Shown: positions 23,212 through 35,843, counted from the first letter of the stretch. The stretch: DNA of 64,000 nt from Lichenostomus cassidix (GCA_008360975.2 CM039211.1:4657522-4721521); one strand, 5' to 3'. A program made the numbers and translations. The notes: a model not told the origin generated them from the sequence alone.

Positions 23212-24197
23212 CTGTGGAAACAAAGCACATTTTATACAAATTTTGTCATTTGTTCCCATTTGTCACAGGTTTTTTTTAAACTGTGATCTACCTTACTCTA
23301 ATGTTTTGCATTACTCAGAGGTCTAAGGAAGATATATCAATTTCATAATGCACAGTTTTTGCTTAACGAACTAAACACAGACAGATTAAATATGTTTTTC
23401 TTAATGCAACTGATCAATAGTACAATGTACAAAACTTCTTTCACTTTTACCACACTGTAATTTATGTCACACACAGACTTGTTCACAACTTAAAAAAAAT
23501 TTAACTAGAATTTCATCTTCTGAATTTAAGTACATACATACAAGAGTTTTTAAAGGTTCTGTTAGACTGTTGATTTTGCAAAGTACTTGAACTATCTAAG
23601 AGGTGCAAAGTGAGAAAGCACATGAACCTTAATAACCTCTTGGTATGTCAAATTAAAATTCTGTTCAACGTAATCCACTCTGTGAACTATCAACATCTCT
23701 TTATCCACAAGCCAGCACTATGAAAGCCTAAATTGCAACAAATATAACTAGATCGTTCTTAGATGACATTTTAGTTTAAGAGAACATGCTGTTCAGGAGA
23801 ACAGAATTGACTTTGAAAATTAATTTTATTAGAGGTCTGTAACATGTTCTTTGGTGACTCTGCAGGGTTGTACTGGCTGATTTATGCACTGAAAACTGAC
23901 TAAAATTCAGTGCTATATACACTGAATTTATTGCCTATTTCAAACAAATAGCTACATCAATGCCTTGTTTCTAATCCCCCCAGTTTACTAGAATTAACTG
24001 GGTCTAGAAAAAGAAATTGGCTGAATTCTAGTATTTCCACTGAAAAGACAAACCAGTTAAATACTGAAAATTTCCGCAATTTTGTTTATAACCACTAATG
24101 CAAAGCTCAGGTTAAAGCCATAAAACAGTAAAATGCTGACATTTCACCAAAGATGTGTTTTCATTTTGCAAATTAAATCATAATGTAAAGTCCATAC
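23212..24197 (-). other. Intron between window exons 9 and 10
   Basis: A 986-bp AT-rich GT-AG intron with no recognisable element. Confidence 0.93.
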
Positions 24198-24358
24198 CTT
24201 GAGAAGGTGCAGTTTTCCTCCTGAACTTCTTGTACAAATTAAAAAGTGTTTTGTAAACAAGAAGCATTGTCTTTCTCCTTCTTTCTTCAAAGACAATGAG
24301 CCCAGGCGAACTTTACTAAGCTTTCCCCTCTCAACCGAGGGCACTTGGATAAGGGAAC
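24198..24358 (-). CDS. RASGRF2: RASGRF2 window exon 9: PH2 domain, N-terminal strands
   Basis: A 161-nt exon with acceptor ATTACCAG and donor GTATGG. It encodes [20 protein letters not shown], then [20 protein letters not shown] and [14 protein letters not shown], the first beta strands of the DH-associated PH domain. This domain supports DH activity and membrane contact. The peptide is essentially identical to mammalian RASGRF2, the most conserved stretch in the window. It ends in phase 0 and covers roughly residues 464-517. Confidence 0.96.
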
Positions 24359-27300
24359 CTGGTAATAAAGGTGCAAAGTTTGCTGTATTATAGTAATATT
24401 TGGTAGGGCATGCTTAAGTTGTTAATTCATTAAATACCATTATGTTAATTAATGTAACTCTTCATTCCAGTATCCAGTATGAATCAGCATCTCTTTTAAG
24501 TATCAATCACTTTTTTATTGCACAAGTTCCCTTTGTTTCTTGTCATAAATCGACTCAAACAAGTACAGTCTAGAGTAATACTTGTGCACATGGCAGGATT
24601 AGATCTAGGGCTGGCTGGGCAATTAAACACACTAAGAGTCCATTGATCAGAAAATGTAGCTGCACAGCAAGCACCACTTTGACAGCCACTGCACTTGCAA
24701 GAGACAAGGCAGGCACAAGTTAGAGACAGAGAATGAAGAGACCATGTTTTGCAGGAAAAGTTTGTGTATGTGTGTGCCTGTGTGCAAGAGAGATGGAAAT
24801 GAAGCACATTTCTTCTTCTCATCTTGTACTGCATAATTGGTGCTCCACAGCCCATCTGAAATGTGTTACCAGTAAAACACTCCCGAACTAAAGTGAACCT
24901 GCTTACATAAGCCTGAATTTGTACTCTGCAGAGCTCCAGGCTGGGGACAGCTCTGCTGCTTCACATCTCAGTCTCTGACCAACTTTTCCAGATTGATACC
25001 ACCATGTGTATCACCTCCAAATTTGGAACAGGAGTTAAATTTGGTGGTGAAGTGCAACTCCTCTGTATATCAAACAGAAAGATTTCTACCATACAACTTG
25101 CTGTTAGCAGACAGTGCAGCCAAGAGACCTCCTAGGCTCATTCCCACACATCTATCCTCACTATGTCCTTACACCAGCTTGTGACTTGTTCCAGCATCAG
25201 GTACAATACAGCTAAAACCAGCAGGAAACTAGTGCTAGGAAAAGGCAGCTGACTTAGCTCCCTCATAGGGGCACAGTCAAAATAGCACCAAAAATTGATG
25301 ATGCAAAGGGAGCTACAGCAGCAGAGCAAGCAGGAGGAGATGGCTTTGAGCTGCCTCTTCCAGACACAAACTAGCACAGCTGCATCAAAGCCCTAAGCAG
25401 TGGCAGCATCCTGACACAATGCCAGCCTGGCAGAATTATCCATGAAATATTAGATTAGCCATTCTTACTCTATGTTGTCAAAAGAATTATCTTGCTCAAA
25501 GTTCAGAGATGCAGTCTTAAATTAACAAACAGAAAAATTACAGTAACTGAGAAAGCTGCTATTTATCGACATTTTTTCTACATTTAGCTCTCTCTATATA
25601 TTTAATTAGCCTTAAGTTATTAATATATAAACTTCTACCGACACAGGAGAATACACAGCAGTAAATTTGCCAGAGTAGTGTTCTCTGACAGACATTTCAC
25701 ATTTAGACTAAACGTGTATAACATGACTTGTGTCACCCCAACAGAACATTGGAGTAAAGTTATGCTCTAGAATTTTGAAAAGGAATTTGGAACATTTCAG
25801 GTTCACTCAAATTCCAAGCCCATAAATATTTATTGGCTGTTGTGCATTTCCCCTGACAAACAGCTGACCTGCCCCAGCTGTGAGAGAGGGTGAGGAGATC
25901 ATTTCCATGTGTTGGAACAGTGACTTTTCCATGTTACACTGTTCCTCAAGCCACGCTGCAAGGCCAGCATGTTCAAAACAACTCCCAGCCAAAATTCCCA
26001 GGGTACCTTTAGCCCTAAAATTCCATCTACACATTCAGGGTAGCAATGTTCAATCTGTACATTTTGTCTCTGCTTTGCTTATTAGCGTAATAGTACCTAT
26101 AAATATGATATGCTCCAGATGCAAGTTCACAGGAAACTTTTATTTTTTTATTTATTTTTATTTTCATGAGTATGCTTTCAGGACTAACATAATCTGTTCT
26201 GTTATAATGGGCTGAAGGTTAAACAATGTTCTTGTATGGAGCTGAAGTACAGTTTAATAAGGTAAAACAGAGCAAATCTCTTTTGGAAAGCAGAAAGCAG
26301 AGACTGCATTTTCTTTCTTTTACATTTACAGGGAGGAACACATCTCCTACACAAACTGCATGGCTGACACCAAGCAAGGACCTTGTGCATTCTCATCAGG
26401 CTTTAGTAGTTAACAAAACCAGGCATTGGCTCTATCAAAGATTTCCTCTTAAGGAAAAAAATGGTCACAATTGGCCAATGTACAGATGCAATGAGCGAGT
26501 AAAGCTAATTTTAGAACATTCACTAACAGTATAGTTTGGACAATAGTGTAATCCCAGGAATTTTTATCCAGCTACAGGCCTAGGCACTTTGCTTCAATGC
26601 CTTAACAGTCACTCTCTCACCCTTCATTCAATCCAAGGAATATAAAAGGCTGGATTTATAAACAAATCCAAACATTTAGAAGTTTACATTGAACTCCCTG
26701 ATTTACCAACTCAGTCTGGAGGTTTTGGGGCTTTTTACTGTTTTTCTGTTGTTTGTTTTTACTGTTCAGAGGGTCAAACACTGGAATTTGACTCATTCAG
26801 GCTGGCTGTGGAGTGTCTGTCCTTGGAAACAATCGAATCCTGACTGGACACGGCAGAAAGCAACTTCCTCCACCTGGTGCTGCTCTGAGACTGGAATGGA
26901 TCATTTCCACAAGTGCCTTCCAGCTTCAACAATTCCATGGCTTTGTGGTTATGATATCTTTGTCAGCAGAGGTAAATTCATAGCAGCTGATGGCAGAAAC
27001 ATCAGAGTGTTTGTGGCATTAAAGGGGCTCGAGGTGCCCAGTTGTTTGGATGTCAACAGGTTTGAGAGGACCAAAGAAAATGTTCCTCACTTGTCTGTGT
27101 GCCTGACTGTAAAAGCTCTACCTGAGTAAGAGACACGGAAAATGAGATCCCAAGAAACCTGGAGAATTCACAATCTGCATTGCAAAACACTGTCAGGGAC
27201 AGTTTCTATGGTCTCAGTGTGTACAACTCAACTGAACCAATCTCTTCTTAAAAAGTAAACTCTATAAGACAGAGTTGTAATGAATATGCACAGAAAAAGC

Positions 27301-28865
27301 CTGAGCAAAGGGAAAGGCACCTCTCTCCTGTTTTAAGCTGAAAAAGAGGTTTCCTGTATGCATCTACATTAATCCACACAACAAACAGAAGCCTAATTGA
27401 AATTAGAGGAGATGGACATCACTGCCTAAGTGACCCCTCTGCCAGATGTAAAAGGAAAATGGGCTACTTTACTTCATTTGCTTTATTCAGATTTCTGCCC
27501 TGCACAGAATCACAGGCAGTGGATGTTCCACAAGATACACTGACACAACCTTCTGTAACACACACTCCTGTCCACTGTCTTCTGACTGCATGCCTAGAAA
27601 TAAATCTGAATTTAATTTACTTACAGGGTTTGTCCTGGGTCTAACACTCCAACAGTCATTTGTTCAGACTGATTCCCACAGAAAAAAATTCTAAGTTTTA
27701 CTGATGAAACAGTGGGTACACAGACAAAATATTAAGTAAAATATTACTTAAGGGGAAAACTCCAATAAATACATGAATACATATTTGTATTACATGCTAT
27801 AATAATCTTGAAAAAAATCTAAAATTTAATTAAATTTCATGTTACAAGTCAACCTAGGATATTCACAGCCCTTTAATTTTTTAGCTGAGCATGCAAAACA
27901 ACTTATTTTTTTTCCTCCAAGCCATATTCAGAACTCTTAAGACACCTCAGAGATAACAAATGCATATATTTAATGAAGAATCAAGTAATTTAATAGTGAC
28001 TATTGTAAAAACAATATTGGAAGTTATTGCAGAAAATTGGATAGTTTGGCCACATAAGTACAGAAACAGCATAAAATGCATTTCAAAATGTATAGAAGTC
28101 CTATTGATTACCAGCTGTGACATGAATCCATTAAATACCAGATGTTCTGCTGAAGTTATCTGGAAAAGGTTTCATGAAATTACATTCCTAACCTTTCCTC
28201 TGTATATATAATGCTTTACAAAGGAGAAAAACCAGTCAAAATCCTACACTACAGATCTGTAGTTACTATGTACAAACCTAGTAACTTGCTTGAAGAGATC
28301 CAGAAGTAAAATATTATATAAATGGGAGCAAAATAAGCAGTTAAAGTAAACCCCACCAAATAAGAATCATAATCAATTTGCAGTTCCTGGCAAAAACTAT
28401 CCCTTATTTAAAACAGAAAAGTTATTCTAGCAGAGTTTTTTGGAACTTAACAACAAATTCCACCTCCCCTACAACTGATTTTCAACAGAAAGAGTTTCCA
28501 AAATTGCCATCAATAGGCAGGAAAAGAGTGCTGCCCTTCCCCTGCTCCATCCCTTTGGGAGCACAGTCCCAAATCAGGCAGAATGTGCATTACTGTCCCA
28601 TGGGGGCTCTGCCACTCACATTCTGCTGATTTTCACATTCTGCTGATGTTCCTGAAGAGAACAGCACTGAGCTGAGGTCCAACCACAGCCCAAAATTACC
28701 TGTTTTCAGAGTATTTTGTCTGTGACCCTGCAGGGACCACAGGCAGACTCAGGGTGGTGGTAGTGCCCAGAGCAGTGCCTGGCCTGAGGATGGCAATGTG
28801 AACCTGCTGCCTTTAGTGCAGTTTTTCCATGGTTCCGTGGGCAGTTCTGCAGAGGAATGCCTTAC
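24359..28865 (-). other. Intron between window exons 8 and 9
   Basis: A 4.5 kb GT-AG intron. The only identified repeat is an old CR1 tail at 26765-26955. A small tandem pair of TTCACATTCTGCTGAT-like units lies at about 28616-28648. The rest is AT-rich and unassigned. Confidence 0.92.
26765..26955 (+). repeat. CR1 LINE, diverged 3' end
   Basis: The string GTGTCTGTCCTTGGAAACAA, then CTGGACACGGCAG, and a tail CTTCCAGCTTCAACAATTCC ATGG parallels the CR1 3' UTR (second block, split here for length, is 24 bp in total). Several substitutions and a lost octamer tail indicate an old copy. Confidence 0.65.
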
Positions 28866-28984
28866 CTTGGCGAATAAAGGTCTGGCTGGTGTCTAGCAAT
28901 ATGTCACAGCCCTCCACTATGGTCCTTTCTATGGCCAGGTTCTTGCGGATGTTTTCCGTGTCACTCACCTCGTCGTGCATCACT
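28866..28984 (-). CDS. RASGRF2: RASGRF2 window exon 8: DH end and DH-PH2 linker
   Basis: A 119-nt exon (acceptor TTCCAACAG, donor GTAAGG) that completes a split Arg and encodes [20 protein letters not shown] followed by [19 protein letters not shown] and the first base of Gly. It closes the DH domain and forms the linker to the second PH domain. It covers roughly residues 424-463. It lies about 0.5 kb from the pyrimidine satellite in the intron upstream of it in transcription order. Confidence 0.95.
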
Positions 28985-31619
28985 CTGTTGGAAACAAAGC
29001 AAAAGGCACTTTATCTCCCCAAAATGTGGCTCACACCTGCTGTGTCTGTTGTCACTGACACAGTGCAGACACAGTGCATGCCCTTCACCACCTGCTCCAG
29101 AACAGATCTACCCACCCAGTGCCCAATCACTCCACAGCAGATTTCTTGCCTTTCTTTCTCTGCTTTTCAAATCATTCTTGCCATAGCTTAGATTTTTTCA
29201 GCAGTGGAGCCAATTTTGCCAGACTTGTTTAGTGACTATTCCTGAGCACATCTGACAGATGCCACCGAGCTGCAAACACTTCACAGCCAATAGCAGAGAA
29301 CTTGATCCTTAATGGACTGGGCTGCCACAAACAGGGCAGTGCTCCCTAGAACTATGTAGGGCACACTGCAGAGCTCCTCTCCATGGCTTCAGGGTCCCAC
29401 TCTGTTCCTGCTTCATCTTTACATCTCAGTGTCTCACTCCCTCCTTTCCTCCCTCATCCCTTTCCTTTCCCCTTTCCTCTCCTCTCCTTATTCCTTTCCT
29501 CTCCTCTCCTTATTCCTTTCCTTTCCTCTCCTTATTCCTTTCCTTTCCTCTCCTTATTCCTTTCCTTTCCTCTCCTTATTCCTTTCCTTTCCTCTCCTTA
29601 TTCCTTTCCTTTCCTCTCCTTATTCCTTTCCTTTCCTCTCCTTATTCCTTTCCTTTCCTCTCCTTATTCCTTTCCTCTCCTCTCCTTATTCCTTTCCTCT
29701 CCTCTCCTTATTCCTTTCCTCTCCTCTCCTTATTCCTTTCCTCTCCTCTCCTTATTCCTTTCCTCTCCTCTCCTTATTCCTTTCCTCTCCTCTCCTTATT
29801 CCTTTCCTCTCCTTATTCCTTTCCTTTCCTCTCCTTATTCCTTTCCTTTCCTCTCCTTATTCCTTTCCTTTCCTCTCCTTATTCCTTTCCTTTCCTCTCC
29901 TTATTCCTTTCCTTTCCTCTCCTTATTCCTTTCCTTTCCTCTCCTTATTCCTTTCCTTTCCTCTCCTTATTCCTTTCCTTTCCTCTCCTTATTCCTTTCC
30001 TGTCCTCTCCTTATTCCTTTCCTTTCCTCTCCTTATTCCTTTCCTTTCCTCTCCTTATTCCTTTCCTTTCCTCTCCTTATTCCTTTCCTTTCCTCTCCTT
30101 ATTCCTTTCCTTTCCTCTCCTTATTCCTTTCCTTTCCTCTCCTTTCCTCTCCTTATTCCTTTCCTTTCCTCTCCTTATTCCTTTCCTTATTCCTTTCCTT
30201 TCCTCTCCTTATTCCTTTCCTCTCCTTATTCCTTTCCTTTCCTCTCCTTTCCTCTTTCCTTTCCTCTCCTTATTCCTTTCCTTTCTTCTCCTTTCCCCTT
30301 TCCTTTCCTCTCCTCTCCTTATTCCTTTCCTTTCCTCTCCTTATTCCTTTCCTTTCCTCTCCTTATTCCTTTCCTTTCCTCTCCTTATTCCTTTCTTCTC
30401 CTTTCTCTTTTCCTTTCCCCCTCTTTCTCCTTTCCTCTTCTCTCCTCTCCTTCCCTTCCCTGAAACTTCCCTGAAATTTCCCTTCCCTTTCCCTTCCTCT
30501 TTCCCTCTTTTCTCTCCTTCAACATCCACATTCACCATTTACTTTCTCTTACTCTTTTTTTTCATAGGCTTATTCCCCTTACACAGAAAAATACAGATTT
30601 TCTTTTTTTTCTCAATACTGAAACTAGCCCAGGATTTTATATGATCTTGTGATGTATAATATTATCCTGAAGAGGGACTGGACTGCACTGTCTGGAACCT
30701 CTTCATCCCTCAGAACTGCATTAAAGGGATGGAAATGAGTCACAGTATTTTATATTTATGGTCTATATTGACTTTATGAGCAGAGAGGATCAGTCAGACT
30801 CCAATTCTAACCCTTCAGTAATGAATTAGTTGGATCAGCATTGAACTCTGACTTACGAGATGAAGCCAACCCAAAGCTGATTTATCTGCTTGTGCAGATC
30901 TTTTACAACTAAATATTCTCCAAGCACTTATTTAGTGAATACTCCAGACACTGAATATTTATATCCTGGAGTTCACTCATGGTCTCTTTGTTCACAGCAG
31001 AAATCTGTGTTTCCCAGAGAGGAGAACCACGTTTCTCACTGGGCTGATGAGAGGAACATCTGAGAAAGGTCTAGGGGTTCAGGGAAGAGCTTCATTTTCT
31101 AGGTTTCCACAGAGAGCATCAGTTCTCAGAATATATCTTTACTTCCTGCTTATCTGGCATTATTTGAAGCATACATGAAAGTCAATTTGCATAGTAGCAT
31201 GCAAAAACTATAACACAGATAGAGAACTAAGTACTTTCAAAGACCCTGATTATTTAAAATACCTTCTTTCTTTAAATTATGAAAAAAATATTTTTCCATG
31301 TAAAGAAAACTGCTCTGCTCATAACCCAGGAGTAGGTGGTTTCTATAGTGATTTCGATTCTCCCCTAACCAAAATACAAGGAGACACTTGTAGATCTAGG
31401 TTTGCCAAAAAAAAAAAATAAAATAAAATAGGAGAGACAAAATATTACACTGGGATACTTCTGTTATTTTTCATTTTCTTATGTTTTGGGTTTGATCCTT
31501 TTCTTTTAAATAAAAATCTTTTTTAAAGGAGCAAAACCAAATAAAAATAAAGAAAAACAGGTTTTTAATTTTAAAACCTTTAACTCAAAATTATCAGACA
31601 TAAGGTAGAAAAATCTTAC
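28985..31619 (-). other. Intron between window exons 7 and 8
   Basis: A 2.6 kb GT-AG intron, over 40% of which is the pyrimidine satellite at 29435-30535. Flanks 28985-29430 and 30540-31619 hold nothing recognised except a short AAAATAAAATAAAATA stretch near 31417-31430. Confidence 0.93.
29435..30535 (+). repeat. 22-bp homopyrimidine satellite array
   Basis: About 1.1 kb that is nearly all C and T on the plus strand. The core, about 29488-30395, is made of roughly 40 units of TTATTCCTTTCCTTTCCTCTCC (22 nt, A the only purine) with some truncated units. A second unit type has CCTCTCCTCTCC; it occurs once near 29488 and as a contiguous block of about seven units near 29670-29815, then the first type resumes, so copies have been homogenised in blocks. 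Edges grade into irregular CT-rich sequence. In RASGRF2 pre-mRNA this reads as a purine repeat. Confidence 0.95.
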
Positions 31620-31729
31620 CTTGAAAGTTCTTCTAGTTTAGATTTAGCAAATTCAAGGCTTTTTCTCTCAACGTGTTCGTGTGGTGTGTGAGCCAAAAGT
31701 TCATGAAGTGTTATAATGTATCTGGGAAT
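31620..31729 (-). CDS. RASGRF2: RASGRF2 window exon 7: DH domain, C-terminal helices
   Basis: A 110-nt exon with acceptor TTTAAAG and donor GTAAGA. It encodes [20 protein letters not shown] followed by [16 protein letters not shown], then AG of a split Arg codon. The start is the conserved DH signature in which a basic/proline segment leads into the last long helix that contacts the Rac switch regions. It covers roughly residues 388-424. The acceptor AAAG is preceded by a short pyrimidine tract (TTGGTTT), so the site looks only moderately strong. Confidence 0.95.
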
Positions 31730-32856
31730 CTTTAAACCAATAAGGCATAATATCAGTAAACCCATATATACCTTCCCTCAATTTTAATAGAATATGAGCA
31801 TGTAAATTTCTTTTGACATTGAAAATACCAGGTGACCTGTCTTCATTCAGATGAAATTCACATTGCACAAAAGAATAATGGTCCTGTATTTGACTATTAA
31901 AGGCTACATGGTAACAAGAGCCCTTCAGAGCTTTTAACCAGAACCAAGTGATGGTGCAGCACAACTTGTCTGACACAACAAGAATTATGTAGGAGGAGAG
32001 GCAACATTATGCTGAAGTGGAAAGTCATCAGCAATGACATAATAACAGTCCTCATCACATAGGAACAGAGCCATCTCTCTGCCTCTCATGACCTGGCTTT
32101 AACTCAACCCACAAAAACTGCAAAACCATAAAAACTGTAAAATATACCATCTCAAAAATTAAAAAAGTATTGTTGCAGGTGCTAAGGGCTCCTTGGGCTA
32201 ACATGAATAACTAGCATTAACATAAGTGTCACTGACGCCCCTCTTAAATTTTTTTTTCTCTATCTGGCTTGCCAATAACCAGACAATCTGAGGGGGTTCT
32301 CTATTCTTCTGATAAGTAAAATATCTAGCCAGTACTTCACAGACATCTTAAAACAGCTGCAAATGTCCAATCCAGGCACAGCACAGTAAAATATCAGGAG
32401 GGTAAGTACAGTTCTTAAAACTTTTGCAATTTACTTTTCATTTTCTAAAGATCAAGTCACTTGAGAACAAAGTGGGGGCAAAGATGCAAAATGTATTCCT
32501 AGTAAGATGTTTATGGCTGCTCTAAGCTGCTATATCAGGAACATAATCTCTCTCTGGACTTTATAATCAGAAGTTCTAAATCAATTGGAAGTCTTGGCCA
32601 TTTTCCTTGGTTCTACCCTCATCCTACACTCCAGCATTTGTAAGACTCTGAACAAAGCTGAGCCAGCACAGCTGGGGAATAGATCTCTTCAGGCAGTGTT
32701 TTGGTGTAACAACAAAGTAAATTAAACTAAACTAATTTGCAGGAGAGTTTTTCTAGTTAAGCAACAAGACCCCTCAATCGATTGCAATGTTAGTAACATA
32801 AAATGAATCAACCAAACAGAAAAAGCAAATACACACAGAAAATGCACGGGGACTAC
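31730..32856 (-). other. Intron between window exons 6 and 7
   Basis: A 1.1 kb AT-rich GT-AG intron without recognised elements. Confidence 0.93.
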
Positions 32857-33050
32857 CTGAAACATGGGGTAGGTAAGGAAAGTTTCCAGCATTCGGCCCT
32901 CACATGCTGGGTTGGCTTCATATTGCTTCAAGAGTTTGTCAAAATCTCTGTTTTGCTTACAGTTTGCCAGTACTTGTAGGCTATACTGATGATTCCGAAC
33001 AAATTCTTGATATATGTTCAGCATTGGCAGCAGAATGTCAAATAAGTCAG
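32857..33050 (-). CDS. RASGRF2: RASGRF2 window exon 6: DH domain, core
   Basis: A 194-nt exon between acceptor TTTCCAG and donor GTAGTC, encoding 64 full codons from [20 protein letters not shown] through [20 protein letters not shown] to [12 protein letters not shown]. This is the central DH helical bundle; it is virtually identical to the mammalian protein (Ala for Gly in YEANPA). The donor GTAGTC is weaker than most others in the gene, which use GTAAG or GTGAG. It covers roughly residues 323-387 and ends in phase 0. Confidence 0.96.
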
Positions 33051-33485
33051 CTGGAAACAGCAAAGAAATGCCTTTTTTACTCCAGCTTTCCCCATCTATT
33101 GAAATACATTTCTAAAGAAAGTAGTGCTTTCTACAGAAGTGAATTACTATAATCAGTTCTGTTTCCAATATAGTGACAATCTAGAAACATTAAACATGGC
33201 TCCTTCACCTGCCCAATAATGGTTCTTCTGATCAGCTAATAGACAGACACTGTTACCAAAAATATGAGTCTAATCAATGCTTAGGGCAGAGGAATTCTCA
33301 TACACAGACCACTACTGCCCACATGGGACTCCCACTACACCTGATCCTCTGGTTTTAATTCTGCTAATGCATTCCCTTCAAAAAGGACTTTCAAGAAGTC
33401 ATGTCCTTAAAAAAAAAAAAATCCTTACTGAATTTTTAAAAATAAATATGAAACTTATACCCCTATAGAAAATTACGTAACTTAC
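33051..33485 (-). other. Intron between window exons 5 and 6
   Basis: A 435-bp GT-AG intron; a 12-nt poly(A) at about 33409-33421 is the only feature. Confidence 0.93.
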
Positions 33486-33565
33486 CTAGAATTAAGGTAG
33501 GCCAGTTAGCTATTCTTGCTTTTAAGCCCTGGTGAAATATCTCATGAAGAAACATGATTGTTTCA
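33486..33565 (-). CDS. RASGRF2: RASGRF2 window exon 5: DH domain, second segment
   Basis: An 80-nt exon with acceptor TTTTTCAG and donor GTAAGT. It completes the split Ser and encodes [20 protein letters not shown] then WPTLIL, followed by one base of the next Ala codon. This is a central helix of the DH domain. Compared with human it has only conservative changes ([10 protein letters not shown] versus RLANWPTLVL). It covers roughly residues 296-322. Confidence 0.95.
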
Positions 33566-34414
33566 CTGAAAAACAAGTATTTAAACAAACAAAAAGACAA
33601 TTCTGGTTTTATTTTCTGATTAATAATTCACAGAGAAACACCTCTTCCTCTTTTGCACTTTGCTAGAAAAAAACAGAAGACAGTTATTGTTATGGAAATA
33701 AGTGCTTCCATTTATTGCATTGTTTAAAAATTCTAGCTCAGTGCTTCTAAAAAACACGTAGTATTTTGTGTAGAACTATTCTAACATTGTAGTCATATTC
33801 TAACAAGGAAAAGGAAACCTGTCTCATGACTAAAGGAAGATACTCTTTTTCACAGAAGTTTGGGGCAGACTTGGATGCAATCCCAACTCTGTATCTAATG
33901 TCAGATGCCTCCTGGGTTACTGGAACATGCTCATTACAACAGTACTTGGATGCCTAATGAAAGAACAATTCTTTTTTGCAGGATATGAAAAGACAAGTGA
34001 GAGGGAAGGAGACTCCTTAGGCAGGACAACAGAAAATAGAAGCTTTGACGTACTCATCCTCAGGGTCTTATCAGGATCATATGAGGCCACTAAGTCCAGT
34101 TCTGCTCTCTTAGGAGAAAAGAAAAACAGGAAAGGTGACAGAAAAGTATGAGAATTGCCCCAAGAGGCACGATTTGTCCTTTTTTTTATCTAGCAGCTGA
34201 AGACACAAAATGTAGGAAGGTAAAGAGGTTGTGCTGGTTTCAAATAGCATCACCTGCAGCACCTGTGCCTTTCATCCCTGGAAAGGAGGTCTGGCTCAGT
34301 GACACCAGAGCCAGGGCAAGGGCCAGACCTCTCTGCTGTCAGCTGGACCAGAACGGGGAGAAGCACTCAGGGACACCCCAAATAAAAACCCAAATAACAC
34401 AATAAACCCCATAC
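33566..34414 (-). other. Intron between window exons 4 and 5
   Basis: An 849-bp GT-AG intron with nothing recognisable. Confidence 0.93.
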
Positions 34415-34668
34415 CTGTTGAGGAAAATGCTACTGACGTCGTCATGACTGATGGGAGGCTTCTTGGAGCTCGCTGCCATCCTCAGGGGCCGCAGGAAGCA
34501 GTTCACAAGGACGTACAGCTGGTGCACATACTCAGACTCAGCCTCCACCATGTTGAAAACTATCTGGTTCCTCTTCCTCATGCTCTCTGCATGAGGAGAA
34601 CAAATATAATCCTGGACAATAGTTTTCCATTTTCTTCTACATAACCAGCCCCGCATGAAGCTCTGAAC
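34415..34668 (-). CDS. RASGRF2: RASGRF2 window exon 4: IQ motif and start of DH domain
   Basis: A 254-nt exon beginning after TTTTTAG. The first residues [14 protein letters not shown] fit the calmodulin-binding IQ consensus [IV]QxxxRGxxxR. The DH (Dbl homology) domain starts near [20 protein letters not shown], its first conserved helix, and the exon ends [13 protein letters not shown] plus a split Ser codon. I chose the upstream acceptor (GTT CAG retained) because it restores the Val-Gln of the IQ motif; the alternative AG six bases inside would delete them. DH supplies Rac exchange activity. It covers roughly residues 212-295 and is almost identical to human, with Asn for Thr in VFNMVE. 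Confidence 0.96.
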
Positions 34669-35843
34669 CTAAAAATGGATCAAGCAGAAAAAGAAAATGA
34701 GAAAAAAAAATATTACATGGTTTATCATAAGCTCTTCTTTGTAGAAACAACTCTCAAAATTAAACATCTTTGCTTAAAAATAAAAATCTGTTCCCTTATT
34801 GATATATCTGTAATTAATTATTTTTTACATTTCTGTTTGTTGAGGGTCATAATTGTTGCCAGGATACAGACTGTAAAGACATGGCATAAATGTAAGGGAA
34901 TCTTTCACTGCAGTGTCAAGCGTTGTAGCCTTCCCATCAGCACAACAAGGGTTTGCTGCTCCTTCTACCTCCCCTTACACACCTCTCTTATGCCCCAGAG
35001 GTATCCTGCAATACTTCCAGGTATCACATTCCAACACACACTCAGCACCATTACTGGCAGAATTCCTGAATAATTTTTTAGCTCAGTTTGCTTTCCCTTT
35101 TGAACAGATAACAGTTGGCATGTGTATTTCAAGCTATGTATCAGTGTATTTGCTTGGTATCAGACATCAAGACAACAAGCCTATTATTGAAAAAGACAGA
35201 TTTTTGGCATTCTTAGAAAAGCACCTCTTTGTCAAGGAAAGCTCTAGCTAAGCACAATATCTATTGAAGTTGCAAGTCGATTACAGAAGAGGTCTACATC
35301 TGGTCACAGAAAATTTCATTCTGTCTGTGCCCTGATCTTGGTGTGAAGATCATTCATCTTGAAAGAGAAGTGCAAAATTTCACTGGTAGCAGTTTACTTT
35401 GAATAAATAACTTGGTGAAAAAGGACCCCAGCTGCCAAAATGATCGAGACAAAAAATGCAGTGAATTACATACAGATTCAAAGCTCACTTTCCACTAAAA
35501 GGGGCATTGCCAGCTTTTATTACAATGGTTAATCTACGTGAAAAGGAAAACTCACACCAAGTTAGCAGCTCAGTGCTGGCCCTGGCCCAGACTGCACCTC
35601 TCAGAAAAAGACAGAAACTAGGTCCACATTCCATAAAGGACATTATGCAAATACATTACAGGATAAAATGTGTCACTAAAATATATATATAATTTAAGAG
35701 GTTTAAGTGGGCCAAGGCAAAAGTAGACTTGCTATCTTACTGCACTGAAAGAAAATAAACAATAAAGCTAAACAGACTGAAACACAGAAGTACACCCCTC
35801 ATCTCACCCTTTTCCCTTTAAACACAGAAAACTTCATGTTTAC
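34669..35843 (-). other. Intron between window exons 3 and 4
   Basis: A 1.2 kb AT-rich GT-AG intron. No element identified. Confidence 0.93.

Noticed and set aside
26689..27129. A 146-codon plus-strand open frame with a hydrophobic start
   Set aside because: Its middle overlaps a CR1 tail (26765-26955); the peptide matches nothing I know.
28829..29191. A plus-strand 120-codon frame
   Set aside because: It runs antisense across RASGRF2 exon 8 and has no independent support.
29383..30474. Two overlapping plus-strand open frames over 340 codons made of Leu/Phe/Pro/Ser repeats
   Set aside because: They are translations of the 22-bp pyrimidine satellite, which lacks stop codons in these frames; no start context, splice signals or family similarity.
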